DNA from: Bacteroidales bacterium
Lineage (GTDB): Bacteria > Bacteroidota > Bacteroidia > Bacteroidales > Tenuifilaceae
Direction of reading: 5' to 3'
Length of the DNA stretch: 64,000 bases
NCBI GenBank assembly: GCA_013141385.1
Contig: JABFRB010000005.1
Location: 1 to 64,000, forward strand
Shown: positions 8,001 through 15,451 of the stretch, in pieces
How positions within the stretch are numbered: position 1 is the stretch's first letter
How the letters are laid out: every line of letters starts with the position of its first letter
Made by a program: the position numbers and the translations under genes
Notes under the pieces: model-generated
Database searches by the model: none
The model's input: the letters and a program-made list of their open reading frames with translations, nothing else
Told to the model about the DNA's origin: nothing

Positions 8001-8574
8001 AAGGTTTTTTTGTAAAAAACTCATCCCACGATTCAATTTTTTCGCTTGCGCTATTCTCAATTTCTACACCTTGCTTTGTAAGCTCTTTAATTACATCTAA
8101 GCCATGCAATTCGAGTACTTTAAAAGGGTTTAAATCTATTTCATTAGCAATCAGATAAATTACTGCCGCTAAATGTTTGCATGGTACAGCCCAATCGGGG
8201 CAGCTGCAATTCATACTAAAGTCCTTCCATTCCCTTGGGAATATTTGGACTCCTTTATTTAAGGCAATTTGAAGTAAATCCTCTGGAAGCTGGCGGTTGA
8301 GTAAAGTTGCTAATATGGTAGGGTTACTCTGTATGGCATCTAGTAGCTGTAATTTCTGGTTTTCGGTAAACTCAGGAACAATAATATCAATATCATAAGG
8401 ATTTGGACGACTTCCTATAACTTTTGCTTCAATTTTGTTTTTATCAATAGTAATACTTCTTACCGAACCATTCGATGCATAACTTCTACCACGAGGTAAA
8501 CGGTTGCTAAAATCAATGTTTTCGAGAGCATTTAAAAACTGCGCTCCCCAGTATGTTTTACCATATTTTGCCAT
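5077..8574 (-). CDS. SWIM zinc finger / SNF2-family helicase
   Basis: A 1165-aa Swi2/Snf2-type ATPase predicted to translocate on double-stranded DNA and remodel protein-DNA complexes. Near the N-terminus is a SWIM zinc finger, C123-x-C125-x6-C132-x-H134. A long poorly conserved middle follows. The two RecA-like lobes fill the last 450 residues: motif I D-D-M-G-L-G-K-T near residue 720, motif II D-E-A-Q near 817, and motif VI Q-A-T-D-R-A-Y-R-I-G-Q near 1097. The length is usual for bacterial SWIM-SNF2 proteins. It stands alone, with no restriction or methylase partner, next to the REP-rich patch. The biological target is unknown; a role in repair, transcription recycling or defence is possible. 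Confidence 0.9.
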   Translation of the reverse strand: MAKYGKTYWGAQFLNALENIDFSNRLPRGRSYASNGSVRSITIDKNKIEAKVIGSRPNPYDIDIIVPEFTENQKLQLLDAIQSNPTILATLLNRQLPEDLLQIALNKGVQIFPREWKDFSMNCSCPDWAVPCKHLAAVIYLIANEIDLNPFKVLELHGLDVIKELTKQGVEIENSASEKIESWDEFFTKKPSELLESISIGGLDELDFTVIPKYDDKFLNLLSPNPPFYEKNFKSELLTHFKYVSKNVSKHSFNLHGKKTTIDIQNCIKATIVSNKIGEEFLVELVFEYQVIRISLIALFQIFNDTENFKLSQVSDSIKVLYYYFLFAKKIVEQGAVIPQLIVFNDTYQIHWLPLLQDASVKLQVEILNRYFSYINIIQENGKKLTYYSNQEQFSVMLSSIFTTKIVDDIISQSSKIPRYDPVLSLFFGVSYTLKQINKEIFNAIQLWLNKIHSHKRLYIPVLEVAENYPEFSVGLQIRTNSKDKIEAPIPFHQFKKKHKSQLLSVTKDLVQLQEHFPEFNTILNNDDKQIISYKSDKFANFLLQIIPVLNLLGVEILIPKSLKSIIKPAASLKVKSNGPIAGVKTYMDLSSLLNFEWQVAVGDELLSEKEFIKLVKGMDGIVKIKDHFIHVSKEELDKLLKHLQSDNKLSKHQMLQVLFANEYQGEKIEISEEIQKILRQFNNSNPIPLPIGLQGQLRPYQLRGFEWMYKNSKIGFGSILADDMGLGKTLQTIAILLKLKEEQILKTQKALVIVPTTLLTNWGKEMQKFAPGLTYLIYHGNKRNINEFIDKDILLTSYGTARSDAEVLNKHKWQILIIDEAQNIKNHNTDQTKAIKSIHSNVKIALSGTPVENRLSEYWSIFDFTNKGYLGSIKNFNDEFTKPITIERSHKQLDVFKKITSPFIMRRMKSDKSIISDLPDKIENNQYSILTKQQAALYESTVKSAMKIIESSEGIERKGMVLKMMIALKQIGNHPYQYLKTGSNSPELSGKLSVLFELLHAIIDNNEKTLIFTQYKEMGDLLQILIRDELKTEPLFLHGSLTRQQREKLVEDFQTKAHRKIFILSLKAGGTGLNLTQAQNVIHYDLWWNPAVETQATDRAYRIGQKNKVIVHRLINKGTLEERIDEMIRDKKDLANLTVSSGEKWLGELSNKELKDLVRLSNDL

Positions 8575-8944
8575 ATTAAATTCTGTTTATTTTTTATGGT
8601 ATTCTTGTATCTTGTTTGGTTAAATGGACATTCATTATTTTATCAAATCATGTCAAACCTACAAATACTTTCTGTTTTGATGTAAAATGATTTTAAATAA
8701 TTATCAACATTATTGGCAAATAATACCGATTTGCTTCCGAATTCTTAATATTAATATGTTTGTGTATGACTTTGTTTAATTGGCTCGTTGGTAAGGTTGG
8801 ATTCAGGTTTGACATACACGACAACAAATTCGATTTGAAAGTCAAATCGCATTTTTGTTTGCAAATGTGTGTTTCAACAATTAGTTACGCAACCAAAAAC
8901 GCTTTCGTTACATCTTTGTTTAAACAAATAGTAAAACTCACTAT
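8575..8944. other. Divergent intergenic region
   Basis: This AT-rich spacer separates the SNF2 gene (minus) from the serpin gene (plus) and must hold both promoters. A CATCTTTG box near 8912-8919, about 25 bp before the serpin ATG, is one mismatch from the Bacteroidota -7 consensus. A 62-codon ORF at 8760-8948 looks non-coding. Confidence 0.4.
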
Positions 8945-10174
8945 ATGAAGACAAAACTATTACCCTTGATTATTTCATCACTTATTGCATTTACAGCATG
9001 TGAGAAAGAATCTATTAAACCCACCCACAATCCTAAAACGTTTAATCTACCAGTAGAAGCTAATGAGATAATTTCTAAGAGCAATAATTTTGGAATTGAT
9101 CTTTTTAAAAAGACCGCAAGCATTGAAGAAGGGAATATAATGCTTTCACCGTTGAGCGCAAGTGCTGCTCTTACCATGCTACTGAATGGGTGTAGCAATG
9201 ATACATACAATCAAATTCAACAGATGCTTGGGTTTGAAGGGATGAGTACCATAGATATAAACGAAACCTATAAAAGTCTTGTTGATCAACTTTTAAATGC
9301 CGATCCCGAAGTTAAACTGGCAATAGCAAATGCTATATGGTACAGACAGGGGTTTGATGTAAAGCCTCCATTCCTGAATACAATGCAAAATGATTTCTCG
9401 GCACATATTGAAGGTCTTGATTTTAGTCAGCAATCGGCTTTAACCACCATGAATAAATGGGCAAGCGATAATACTTATGGTAAGATTCCCAAAGTGTTGA
9501 ATGAAATCTCGCCAGATGCTGTAATGTTCTTAATGAATGCACTTTACTTTAAAGGTACATGGACTTATCAATTCGATAAATCAAAAACAAATACTGAAAA
9601 TTTTTATAAGGAGGATGGCTCTGCTGCTAGTGTTAGTATGATGCATATTAACTTAAATACAAATGTTTATAGCAATACCAGCTATAGGGCAATTGAATTG
9701 AACTACGGCCGAACAAACTTTTCGATGATAGTTATAGTTCCAACAAATTCAATAAATGATTTATACAACAACTTTAGCAATGATGATTGGAATAGCCTAA
9801 CTAGCTCTTTTAACACAACTCAATCAAAACCTGAATGGGCGGTTTCCCTTCCTAAATTTACGTTCTCGTACGAAAAAGTGCTAAATGATCAGCTCCAGAG
9901 TATGGGTATGATTGATGCCTTCGACCCAATGGCTGCTAACCTTACTGGAATATCTGATGCTGATATATTCGTAAGTTTTGTGAAACAAAACACCTTTGTT
10001 GATGTAAACGAGGAGGGAACCGAAGCAGCAGCTGTAACAACAATTGGCATTGAATTAACTAGTATTGGCGACTCCCATGTGTTTATTGTCAACAAACCAT
10101 TTGTGTTTGCAATTCGCGAAAGAACCACAAATACAATTCTTTTTATGGGAAAGGTAGCCGATCCATCCCTTTAG
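8945..10174 (+). CDS. Serpin-family lipoprotein
   Basis: A 409-aa bacterial serpin, a suicide inhibitor of serine or cysteine proteases. A signal peptide ends in the lipobox F-T-A-C (Cys19), so the protein should be anchored in a membrane, probably at the cell surface. The complete serpin fold is present: the N-I-M-L-S-P-L-S-A-S-A-A-L helix B region, the L-M-N-A-L-Y-F-K-G-T-W strand, the hinge E-E-G-T-E-A-A-A-V-T-T around residue 357, and the C-terminal F-V-F-A-I-R-E...F-M-G-K-V. The small-residue hinge is of the inhibitory type. Aligning it with alpha-1-antitrypsin puts Thr at P1 and Ser at P1', which is inference. Monocistronic, followed by a hairpin. Confidence 0.92.
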   Translation: MKTKLLPLIISSLIAFTACEKESIKPTHNPKTFNLPVEANEIISKSNNFGIDLFKKTASIEEGNIMLSPLSASAALTMLLNGCSNDTYNQIQQMLGFEGMSTIDINETYKSLVDQLLNADPEVKLAIANAIWYRQGFDVKPPFLNTMQNDFSAHIEGLDFSQQSALTTMNKWASDNTYGKIPKVLNEISPDAVMFLMNALYFKGTWTYQFDKSKTNTENFYKEDGSAASVSMMHINLNTNVYSNTSYRAIELNYGRTNFSMIVIVPTNSINDLYNNFSNDDWNSLTSSFNTTQSKPEWAVSLPKFTFSYEKVLNDQLQSMGMIDAFDPMAANLTGISDADIFVSFVKQNTFVDVNEEGTEAAAVTTIGIELTSIGDSHVFIVNKPFVFAIRERTTNTILFMGKVADPSL

Positions 10175-10193
10175 GCTCCAGTTCACATCAGTC

Positions 10194-10240
10194 AAAACCC
10201 GGTGAAAATAGAACAACATGAATAGCCGGGTTTCTTTTTG
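10194..10240 (+). terminator. Intrinsic terminator of the serpin gene
   Basis: The inverted repeat AAACCCGG (10195-10202) / CCGGGTTT (10226-10233), with a 23-nt loop, is followed by CTTTTTG. It lies 20 bp after the serpin stop codon. Confidence 0.7.
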
Positions 10241-10572
10241 GATTTATTAAACACTACACACCAAAATAATTTCTACTCCTTGATAAGGGTCTGTTTAACA
10301 TATCAAACTGGAAAATAACAATACCCTGCTTAGCTGTGTCTTGTCTATTGGAGTATTGTATTGGGAGACTACTTGTAGTAAAAATAGCAGCCTTAAAATC
10401 ATATAAGAACCTGCAGATTTAAATGAACTAAACCACAGAATATCTTATCAATACACATCAACATGAAACTGCTATTCACGCTATTAAAGTTATGGAGTAT
10501 AGGAAACTAATCCATATCCCCAATACTCCATAACTTAAATACGATACTTAAACAAACGATACTACTAAATAT
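10241..10572. other. Intergenic region with a strong hairpin
   Basis: No gene was found. A perfect 14-bp inverted repeat, AAGTTATGGAGTAT (10487-10500) and ATACTCCATAACTT (10523-10536), lies just beyond the 3' end of the minus-strand operon and probably ends or stabilises its transcript. The remainder is unremarkable AT-rich sequence. Confidence 0.55.
10487..10536 (-). terminator. Hairpin at the 3' end of the minus-strand operon
   Basis: The stem is a perfect 14 bp with a 22-nt loop, 37 bp past the stop of the 328-aa gene. Read on the minus strand it is followed only by TTTAATAG, so the T-tract is weak. It may be a transcript-stabilising hairpin rather than a true terminator. Confidence 0.5.
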
Positions 10573-11559
10573 TTACAAAATCATATCCGAAAATGGTTCC
10601 AAATGACTCTGGCGATATAGTTCGTCAATCGCCACTTTATGTTCATCTAGCAATGATTTTTCCTTAAGTAATTCCTGCTCTGCCTTATCCATAACCCCCT
10701 CGTAAGTAATTAAACTAACCTTAGAATCGAAACGAAATTTTTTAGAGGGGGTTGAGAAAGTTGCAGGCCAACCATGTATTGGCACCATGTTAAAAGCATA
10801 AGATTCTGGATCATTTATAATTAACTTAAGTCTCTCTTTATTGATGAAATAAATTGCAATAGCGGCTTCGAAACAATTTATAATAAGAAAGCGGTTATTT
10901 GGTGATTTACTAAACTCAAAAGCCTTTAAAATATAGTTTATTTTATCACTCTCATTATTAACAATCGCCGGAATAATATTCTCGTAAAAGAACTTTACAT
11001 ATAATTTTGCTCTAAACCAGTTTTCTATACTATTAGTATTCCCTGTTGTATGGTAAATACGTTCGGCCTTGCAGGCTATAAGATCATGTGTGCTTTGTTT
11101 CGTTTCATCAATTTTACCATCCTTTCCAAGATATCGATCATTAAGGTAATTCTTGATTTTATCGAAATCATGTAAAGAGTAATCGGAGGGGATAAATAGT
11201 AATTTCCGGATTTCTTGGCTTGCCTTAAAATAGTTAGAATCAGCATCGCCTGTTTTATTATTAAACCAAACAAAATATGCTTTAAGTAATTTAATATCTT
11301 TCTCCCATACACTCTCTAATATCGGATAGGATTCTGGTTGTACCTGATTAAATGGTATTTTACCACTTAAAATTTCTAAAACCACAAATGAAGTGGCTCT
11401 ATTCCAATCATCTAGCATTTCTCGTTCAGTACTAGAAATACTTTCGATAAGCCTATGTAAATGCTCTTGATCTGCAAAGACTTTCTCTACTTTTCGAAGT
11501 TTACTCAGCAAATAGGCATATGCTTTGACATAACTATTTAACATTTGTTTTGTTTCCAT
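10573..11559 (-). CDS. Hypothetical protein, last gene of a three-gene operon
   Basis: A 328-aa soluble, mainly helical protein with no signal peptide, membrane segment or known catalytic motif. I do not recognise the family. The start at 11559 is supported by an unusually good Shine-Dalgarno (AGGAGGG, 7 nt upstream), rare in this genome. It follows a 56-aa gene by 17 bp and a membrane-protein gene before that. The grouping suggests the three products work together, perhaps at the inner membrane, but nothing indicates a reaction. Confidence 0.6.
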   Translation of the reverse strand: METKQMLNSYVKAYAYLLSKLRKVEKVFADQEHLHRLIESISSTEREMLDDWNRATSFVVLEILSGKIPFNQVQPESYPILESVWEKDIKLLKAYFVWFNNKTGDADSNYFKASQEIRKLLFIPSDYSLHDFDKIKNYLNDRYLGKDGKIDETKQSTHDLIACKAERIYHTTGNTNSIENWFRAKLYVKFFYENIIPAIVNNESDKINYILKAFEFSKSPNNRFLIINCFEAAIAIYFINKERLKLIINDPESYAFNMVPIHGWPATFSTPSKKFRFDSKVSLITYEGVMDKAEQELLKEKSLLDEHKVAIDELYRQSHLEPFSDMIL

Positions 11560-11576
11560 AATAATCCCTCCTAGTA

Positions 11577-11747
11577 TTAGATTGATTGTTCATCATTTGG
11601 GTATATTTTTCCTTCTTCCTGAATATTTTCTTCAGTTTTCTTTATAGCCAATTCTATTTTCTCCTTTAAAATTCTGATAGCATCCCTAGTGTTGGCGTTT
11701 ACCAGATCATCCAAATTTTTCAAAATATCATCTAAATCTTCACTCAT
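11577..11747 (-). CDS. Small acidic helical protein (56 aa)
   Basis: Read on the minus strand from the ATG at 11747, this gives 56 residues beginning M-S-E-D-L-D-D-I-L-K and ending N-D-E-Q-S-I, a charged, probably coiled-coil helix. The ATG overlaps the stop of the upstream membrane-protein gene in an ATGA arrangement, which strongly supports translation by coupling. The next gene starts 17 bp downstream. Function is unknown; it could be an adaptor between the membrane protein and the 328-aa protein. Confidence 0.6.
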   Translation of the reverse strand: MSEDLDDILKNLDDLVNANTRDAIRILKEKIELAIKKTEENIQEEGKIYPNDEQSI

Positions 11748-12121
11748 TTCTTTTTCTTTTTATCGTTTTGTTCCTTTGCAAGTATTTGATTAATTAGAGA
11801 ATGTAGTGAGTCCGTTTTTTCTTTTTGTAATTCAATGTTTTCTTTTTGAAGCATATTTGTAATAAAGGCGCTACCTCCAACCCCACTTAAGGTACAAATT
11901 GCTATCATCTTATATATTTCAAAATCCATTGCTCCTAGCCCCCAGATAATTATGCTAGCCCCAATGCCCATAGCTAAGTTACCTAAACAACCTGCTTTAA
12001 TTGTTGTTATTTTATCATCTTTTATCTTAATTGGCAAGATAAAACCCTTTTCATAAAGTAAACAGTTTAGTATTCCTCCAATTATTCCAAAAATTATAGG
12101 TATATATATGGTTTCCATCAA
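11744..12121 (-). CDS. Small inner-membrane protein with cytoplasmic coiled-coil tail
   Basis: A 125-aa protein with about three hydrophobic segments (roughly residues 4-22, 43-65 and 70-88) and a charged helical C-terminal tail ending in a polylysine run. The glycine-rich layout is reminiscent of the small DUF4257-type membrane proteins, but I hold that loosely. It is the first gene of the operon and its TGA overlaps the ATG of the 56-aa gene. Either of the two methionines at the N-terminus could be the start. Confidence 0.55.
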   Translation of the reverse strand: MMETIYIPIIFGIIGGILNCLLYEKGFILPIKIKDDKITTIKAGCLGNLAMGIGASIIIWGLGAMDFEIYKMIAICTLSGVGGSAFITNMLQKENIELQKEKTDSLHSLINQILAKEQNDKKKKK

Positions 12122-12131
12122 TTAAAGAGGG

Positions 12132-12336
12132 TTAAAGTGAATTTTGTAGCTTCTTCTTACTCTTTCGACTAATATTAAAAAAGGATTTAGAATCATGATT
12201 GTTTTTAATAGTAATTACTGTAAAACCTATATGACCATTGAATTCTTCAATTTCATGAACCTATTCAGATGATCCAACAATAAATGTACTTCTACTATTA
12301 ATAATGAAAAAGGTAAAGTGTCCAAGAAAAAAACCC
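12132..12336 (-). pseudogene. Fragment of an unknown gene with an in-frame stop
   Basis: On the minus strand one frame reads a protein-like sequence (G-H-F-T-F-F-I-I-N-S-R-S-T-F-I-V-G-S-S-E) into a TAG at 12261-12263. It then continues in the same frame (V-H-E-I-E-E-F-N-G-H-I-G-F-T-V-I-T-I) to a TAA at 12132-12134. There is no start codon at the upstream end. It looks like the remains of a broken gene upstream of the three-gene operon. The parent family is unknown. Confidence 0.3.
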
Positions 12337-12585
12337 TAATTATCAAAAAGCATAAAAGGCAATTGTATTGCTTAAAGGTCAGTATCTGTCGTAATAAAAA
12401 GTTAAGTGTCCGCAGTTCTCACGTTTTTACATTGAAAATTTCGATACTAAATTTACGATATTCCATATATCAATGTCAATAGATAGCACAAAAATATATT
12501 TCAGTCCACTTAACATAGTTTCAAACTACATTTTCCTAGCAAACGTTCTTAAACCGCACATGAATCAATAAATTTAAATTAACAA
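12337..12585. other. Intergenic DNA, nothing recognised
   Basis: AT-rich sequence with no convincing ORF. The short phrase AAGTGTCC occurs twice (near 12315 and 12403), but no element boundaries could be defined. Confidence 0.4.
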
Positions 12586-12617
12586 AAAAAACGCCACCAG
12601 TATTGGCAGCGTTTTTT
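12586..12617 (-). terminator. Intrinsic terminator of the antiporter gene
   Basis: AAAAAACGC (12586-12594) pairs with GCGTTTTTT (12609-12617), with inner CC/GG pairs. On the minus strand the stem ends in a run of T, 18 bp past the stop codon of the antiporter. Confidence 0.75.
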
Positions 12618-12635
12618 AAATTGCTTATTAAAACC

Positions 12636-14024
12636 TTATTTCGAATTTTCCTTTATCTTTTTCATAATATCTGCCTTAATTTTTACTGGGCAATCCTTAA
12701 CCTGACAGTTTTGTGGTGGTTCCTTATGTTCTTTATTACTTGCAGGTTCCCATCCCATAAAAAACAGAAGAACAAAAAAGCCAACGATATAGGCTAAAGT
12801 TACATGCCATCCTTTTCTTAACCAAAGCATTACATTTCGTGATTCTGGGAATTTGTTGGTAATCGCCACGCCCGCTGATGAACCAAACCAAATCATTGAC
12901 CCACCAAATCCAACTGAGTAGGCAAGCATACCCCAATCGAAGTGACCCTGTTCGAGGCAAAGCTTTGTTAATGGAATATTATCAAATACCGCAGACACAA
13001 ATCCTAGAATAAATGCGGACATCCAAGAAGCATCTGGCAATGTTTCAACAGGCATAAACGATGCCGCTGTAACCAAACACATCAAGAATATTGAACCCTT
13101 AATTGACGCACCAATTTCGCCCCAAGGAATCTTTGTAAAGATTGCACCAATCAGTATAGCAATCCACACGCCGAGTGCAGGCATATCATAGTATACGTTT
13201 GATAAGATAGCGCCTATCAAAATCAGTACAACAACTCCCAGACGAACCCAATCAATCTTAGCCCCTGGTTTTGCATCAGCTGTAATTCTCTGATGCTTAT
13301 CTTGCTGGTGAGCAGCAAACCAAGCAATAATAACAAGAGCAACTCCTGCTGCAATAAATCCATGTAGTACATTAAATGCCGAAACGCCGTCAATCCACAT
13401 CATGGTTGTTGTTGTGTCGCCAACAACACTACCAGAACCCCCAGCATTTGAAGCAGCAACAATACCTGCAATGTAACCAATATGTACCTTATTCTTAAAT
13501 ACAACCAATGCGATAGTACCCCCAATCATTGCGGCAGCAATATTATCGAGGAATGAAGAAAGAATAAATACGAATACTAAAAGCACAAAGGGACCTTTCC
13601 AATCATTGGGTAAATATTTTGGAAGAATATCGGGAACTCCTGATTCCTCAAATATCTTGGCAAGTACTGCAAAGCCTAATAGTAACCCAAGAAGGTTTAG
13701 TAAAATACCCCATTCCCCTTGGCGCAACTCCTTATGCAAAAACTGATCTACTAAAGAATTAGTGCCCAGGAAATGCTCGAAAAAAGGATATCCTGCTATA
13801 AAAATCAACTTATATAAAACAATAACAGTTAAACCTGTTAGAGCAACATAAAATGTTTGATGATGAAAAAGTGCTACACCAAGAAGGGTTAATCCAAATA
13901 GAAAAAACTCAATTCTGATTCCTCCAATCGAAGGGCCAGCCGCTCCACCCTCTGCAAAAGCAAAATAAGGGATTAAGATTAAGGCCGAAATCATTAATAG
14001 CCATTTAGTAATTTTTGATGCCAT
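12636..14024 (-). CDS. nhaD: NhaD-type Na+/H+ antiporter
   Basis: A 462-aa inner-membrane transporter of the ion-transporter superfamily (ArsB/NhaD/citrate-transporter fold), predicted to expel Na+ or Li+ in exchange for protons. There is an N-terminal signal-like segment, then about 11-12 hydrophobic segments. The two family half-motifs are clear: S-S-F-L-D-N-I-A-A-A-M-I-G-G-T in the first half, and V-F-D-N-I-P-L-T-K-L in the second, with re-entrant S-N-A-G-G-S-G-S-V-V-G-D and G-F-G-G-S-M-I-W-F-G-S-S-A-G. The C-terminal tail is charged with two cysteines (N-C-Q-V-K-D-C). Monocistronic with its own terminator. Substrate is inferred from the family. Confidence 0.8.
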   Translation of the reverse strand: MASKITKWLLMISALILIPYFAFAEGGAAGPSIGGIRIEFFLFGLTLLGVALFHHQTFYVALTGLTVIVLYKLIFIAGYPFFEHFLGTNSLVDQFLHKELRQGEWGILLNLLGLLLGFAVLAKIFEESGVPDILPKYLPNDWKGPFVLLVFVFILSSFLDNIAAAMIGGTIALVVFKNKVHIGYIAGIVAASNAGGSGSVVGDTTTTMMWIDGVSAFNVLHGFIAAGVALVIIAWFAAHQQDKHQRITADAKPGAKIDWVRLGVVVLILIGAILSNVYYDMPALGVWIAILIGAIFTKIPWGEIGASIKGSIFLMCLVTAASFMPVETLPDASWMSAFILGFVSAVFDNIPLTKLCLEQGHFDWGMLAYSVGFGGSMIWFGSSAGVAITNKFPESRNVMLWLRKGWHVTLAYIVGFFVLLFFMGWEPASNKEHKEPPQNCQVKDCPVKIKADIMKKIKENSK

Positions 14025-14048
14025 AAATAGATGTTTTAATTATTTTGC

Positions 14049-14236
14049 TAATTCTACTTTGACAGATTAGATTTTTACTTGATTTTTGACTTCATCGAAC
14101 TCGTTTCACTTCGGTTCTACTTTTTAACCCCTTGCCCTAAAGGGAGAAGGCAGAAAAATCAACCTACACCCTTTAGAGGCAGGGGTAAATTAGGTTGATT
14201 TTTCGTGTATTTTTCGAATCTGTCAAAGTAGAATTA
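14049..14236. repeat. 188-bp foldback (MITE-like) element
   Basis: The outer ends are a perfect 20-bp inverted repeat: TAATTCTACTTTGACAGATT (14049-14068) and its complement at 14217-14236. Inside is a second inverted pair (GAAAAATCAACCTA near 14152 and TAGGTTGATTTTTC near 14191) and a third (ACCCCTTGCCCTAAAGGG against CCCTTTAGAGGCAGGGGT). The nesting lets the whole unit fold on itself. No transposase is inside and no clear target duplication could be read. Confidence 0.65.
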
Positions 14237-14452
14237 ATATATTCATTAATTTTAAGCAAGTAAAAGTAGAAAAATATAATTTGTTTCTCCTTTAGTTTTG
14301 ACAAGAAAGTATAATTCAGATTGAAAAACTAAATGTTTTTCAATCATGTAAGTCTTTGCTAAATTTGAAATCGTCATAAAATATATTTATCTGATTATTA
14401 AATACATAAAATATAAAACAACATGATTTACATCTTCAACACTTCTTTTTGT

Positions 14453-14460
14453 TATTTTTG
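14453..14460 (+). promoter_or_regulatory. Bacteroidota-type -7 box
   Basis: TATTTTTG matches the TAnnTTTG consensus of the Bacteroidota housekeeping sigma factor, 45 bp upstream of the ATG at 14505. Confidence 0.5.
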
Positions 14461-14504
14461 TATGCCTCAAAGCAAAGGAATATAATATTAACTCTATTTT
14501 TCGA

Positions 14505-15440
14505 ATGAAAAGAAGTCCTGCTTTGTTTGTCTTGATTTTTGCTTTTAACTTATCAATGGGTCAAATCGATAGCACTTCGATTAATATAAACAATCAGATT
14601 ACAGATGATAAATTGCTTGAAAAGGGATTTTATAAAATTACTCAAAATGATTCTATCTATCTTCTGATTAAAAATAGGAGTATTGTCAAATTTCTTGATT
14701 TTTCAAATTGCCAACATTCAACGACTAGAAAAGCCAAACATAAACTGAAAAAATTTCTCGACAGTACTGAAACTATTTTTAGAGCATCGGGTCAAAATTT
14801 ATTATATGAATCCAAGTATAGAATAATTTCAAAGGACTTGAAGATTGATCTTAATCAAAGAAATAAGGAGTTTTACTTTATTGAAAATTACACCTATAGT
14901 TTATTCCCTCGAAATTTCTTTGGAGTTTATACGGCTGATTATTTGAGGGTCAAAGGTCAGTTTTCTATTAAAATATTAAACTTAACGCCAAGAGGGAAGT
15001 ATGTAAAATTTGAGTGCAACAACGACTATCTTTCCTCCAATTTTAATGCAGAAGAATATATCCATTCCATTATTAAATCTAAAGATACAATCCCCTTAAT
15101 GATTTGGTTTCCAATGATTGGTTCAGGAAGGATAATCAAATCAGGTAAGCTGAATAAGTGCATTGAAGAATCACTCTCAAGCGAAAATCTATTTAAATAT
15201 CAAAAAACATTTTCAACATTTCCAGATACTTCTCGTCTAATTTGTTTAACCTACAACAAATATTTCCCAAATGATGGTAATCCATCGCTGTTTCAGCCAT
15301 ACCTTGAGATATTTTTTACAGTCTATGGCAACAATAGTACCATATTAATTTCTAATGGGAAAGGCTATTCTTTTTATACATTTGATAAGATCTCAATAAT
15401 ACGAGAGTTTATCAGAAAAACTTTTAAAAATCCAAATTAA
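14505..15440 (+). CDS. Secreted protein of unknown function
   Basis: A 311-aa protein with a Sec signal peptide cleaved around S-M-G/Q (residues 19-20) and no lipobox, so probably periplasmic or exported. The mature part is a mix of beta strands and helices, rich in Asn, Ser and Lys, with no motif I recognise. It lies 11 bp before uppP and is almost certainly co-transcribed with it, which hints at a cell-envelope role, but the link is positional only. Confidence 0.65.
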   Translation: MKRSPALFVLIFAFNLSMGQIDSTSININNQITDDKLLEKGFYKITQNDSIYLLIKNRSIVKFLDFSNCQHSTTRKAKHKLKKFLDSTETIFRASGQNLLYESKYRIISKDLKIDLNQRNKEFYFIENYTYSLFPRNFFGVYTADYLRVKGQFSIKILNLTPRGKYVKFECNNDYLSSNFNAEEYIHSIIKSKDTIPLMIWFPMIGSGRIIKSGKLNKCIEESLSSENLFKYQKTFSTFPDTSRLICLTYNKYFPNDGNPSLFQPYLEIFFTVYGNNSTILISNGKGYSFYTFDKISIIREFIRKTFKNPN

Positions 15441-15451
15441 GTTTCAACAAG

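Larger units (their letters stand above)
14025..14504. other. Intergenic region with a nested foldback element
   Basis: No gene was found. It holds the inverted-repeat element at 14049-14236, directly upstream of the antiporter start, and a plus-strand promoter box (14453-14460) for the next gene. Confidence 0.6.

Noticed and set aside
5077-8574. Part of a restriction or DISARM-like defence system
   Set aside because: The SNF2 helicase has no methylase, nuclease or PLD-type partner adjacent; the 2159 nuclease gene is on the other strand beyond the RAYT element.
8760-8948. 62-codon plus-strand ORF before the serpin gene
   Set aside because: Overlaps the serpin start and the promoter region; composition is not protein-like.
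11577-12121. Toxin-antitoxin or holin reading of the small membrane-protein operon
   Set aside because: No antitoxin DNA-binding domain or lysis gene nearby; a third, larger gene belongs to the operon. Left as unknown.
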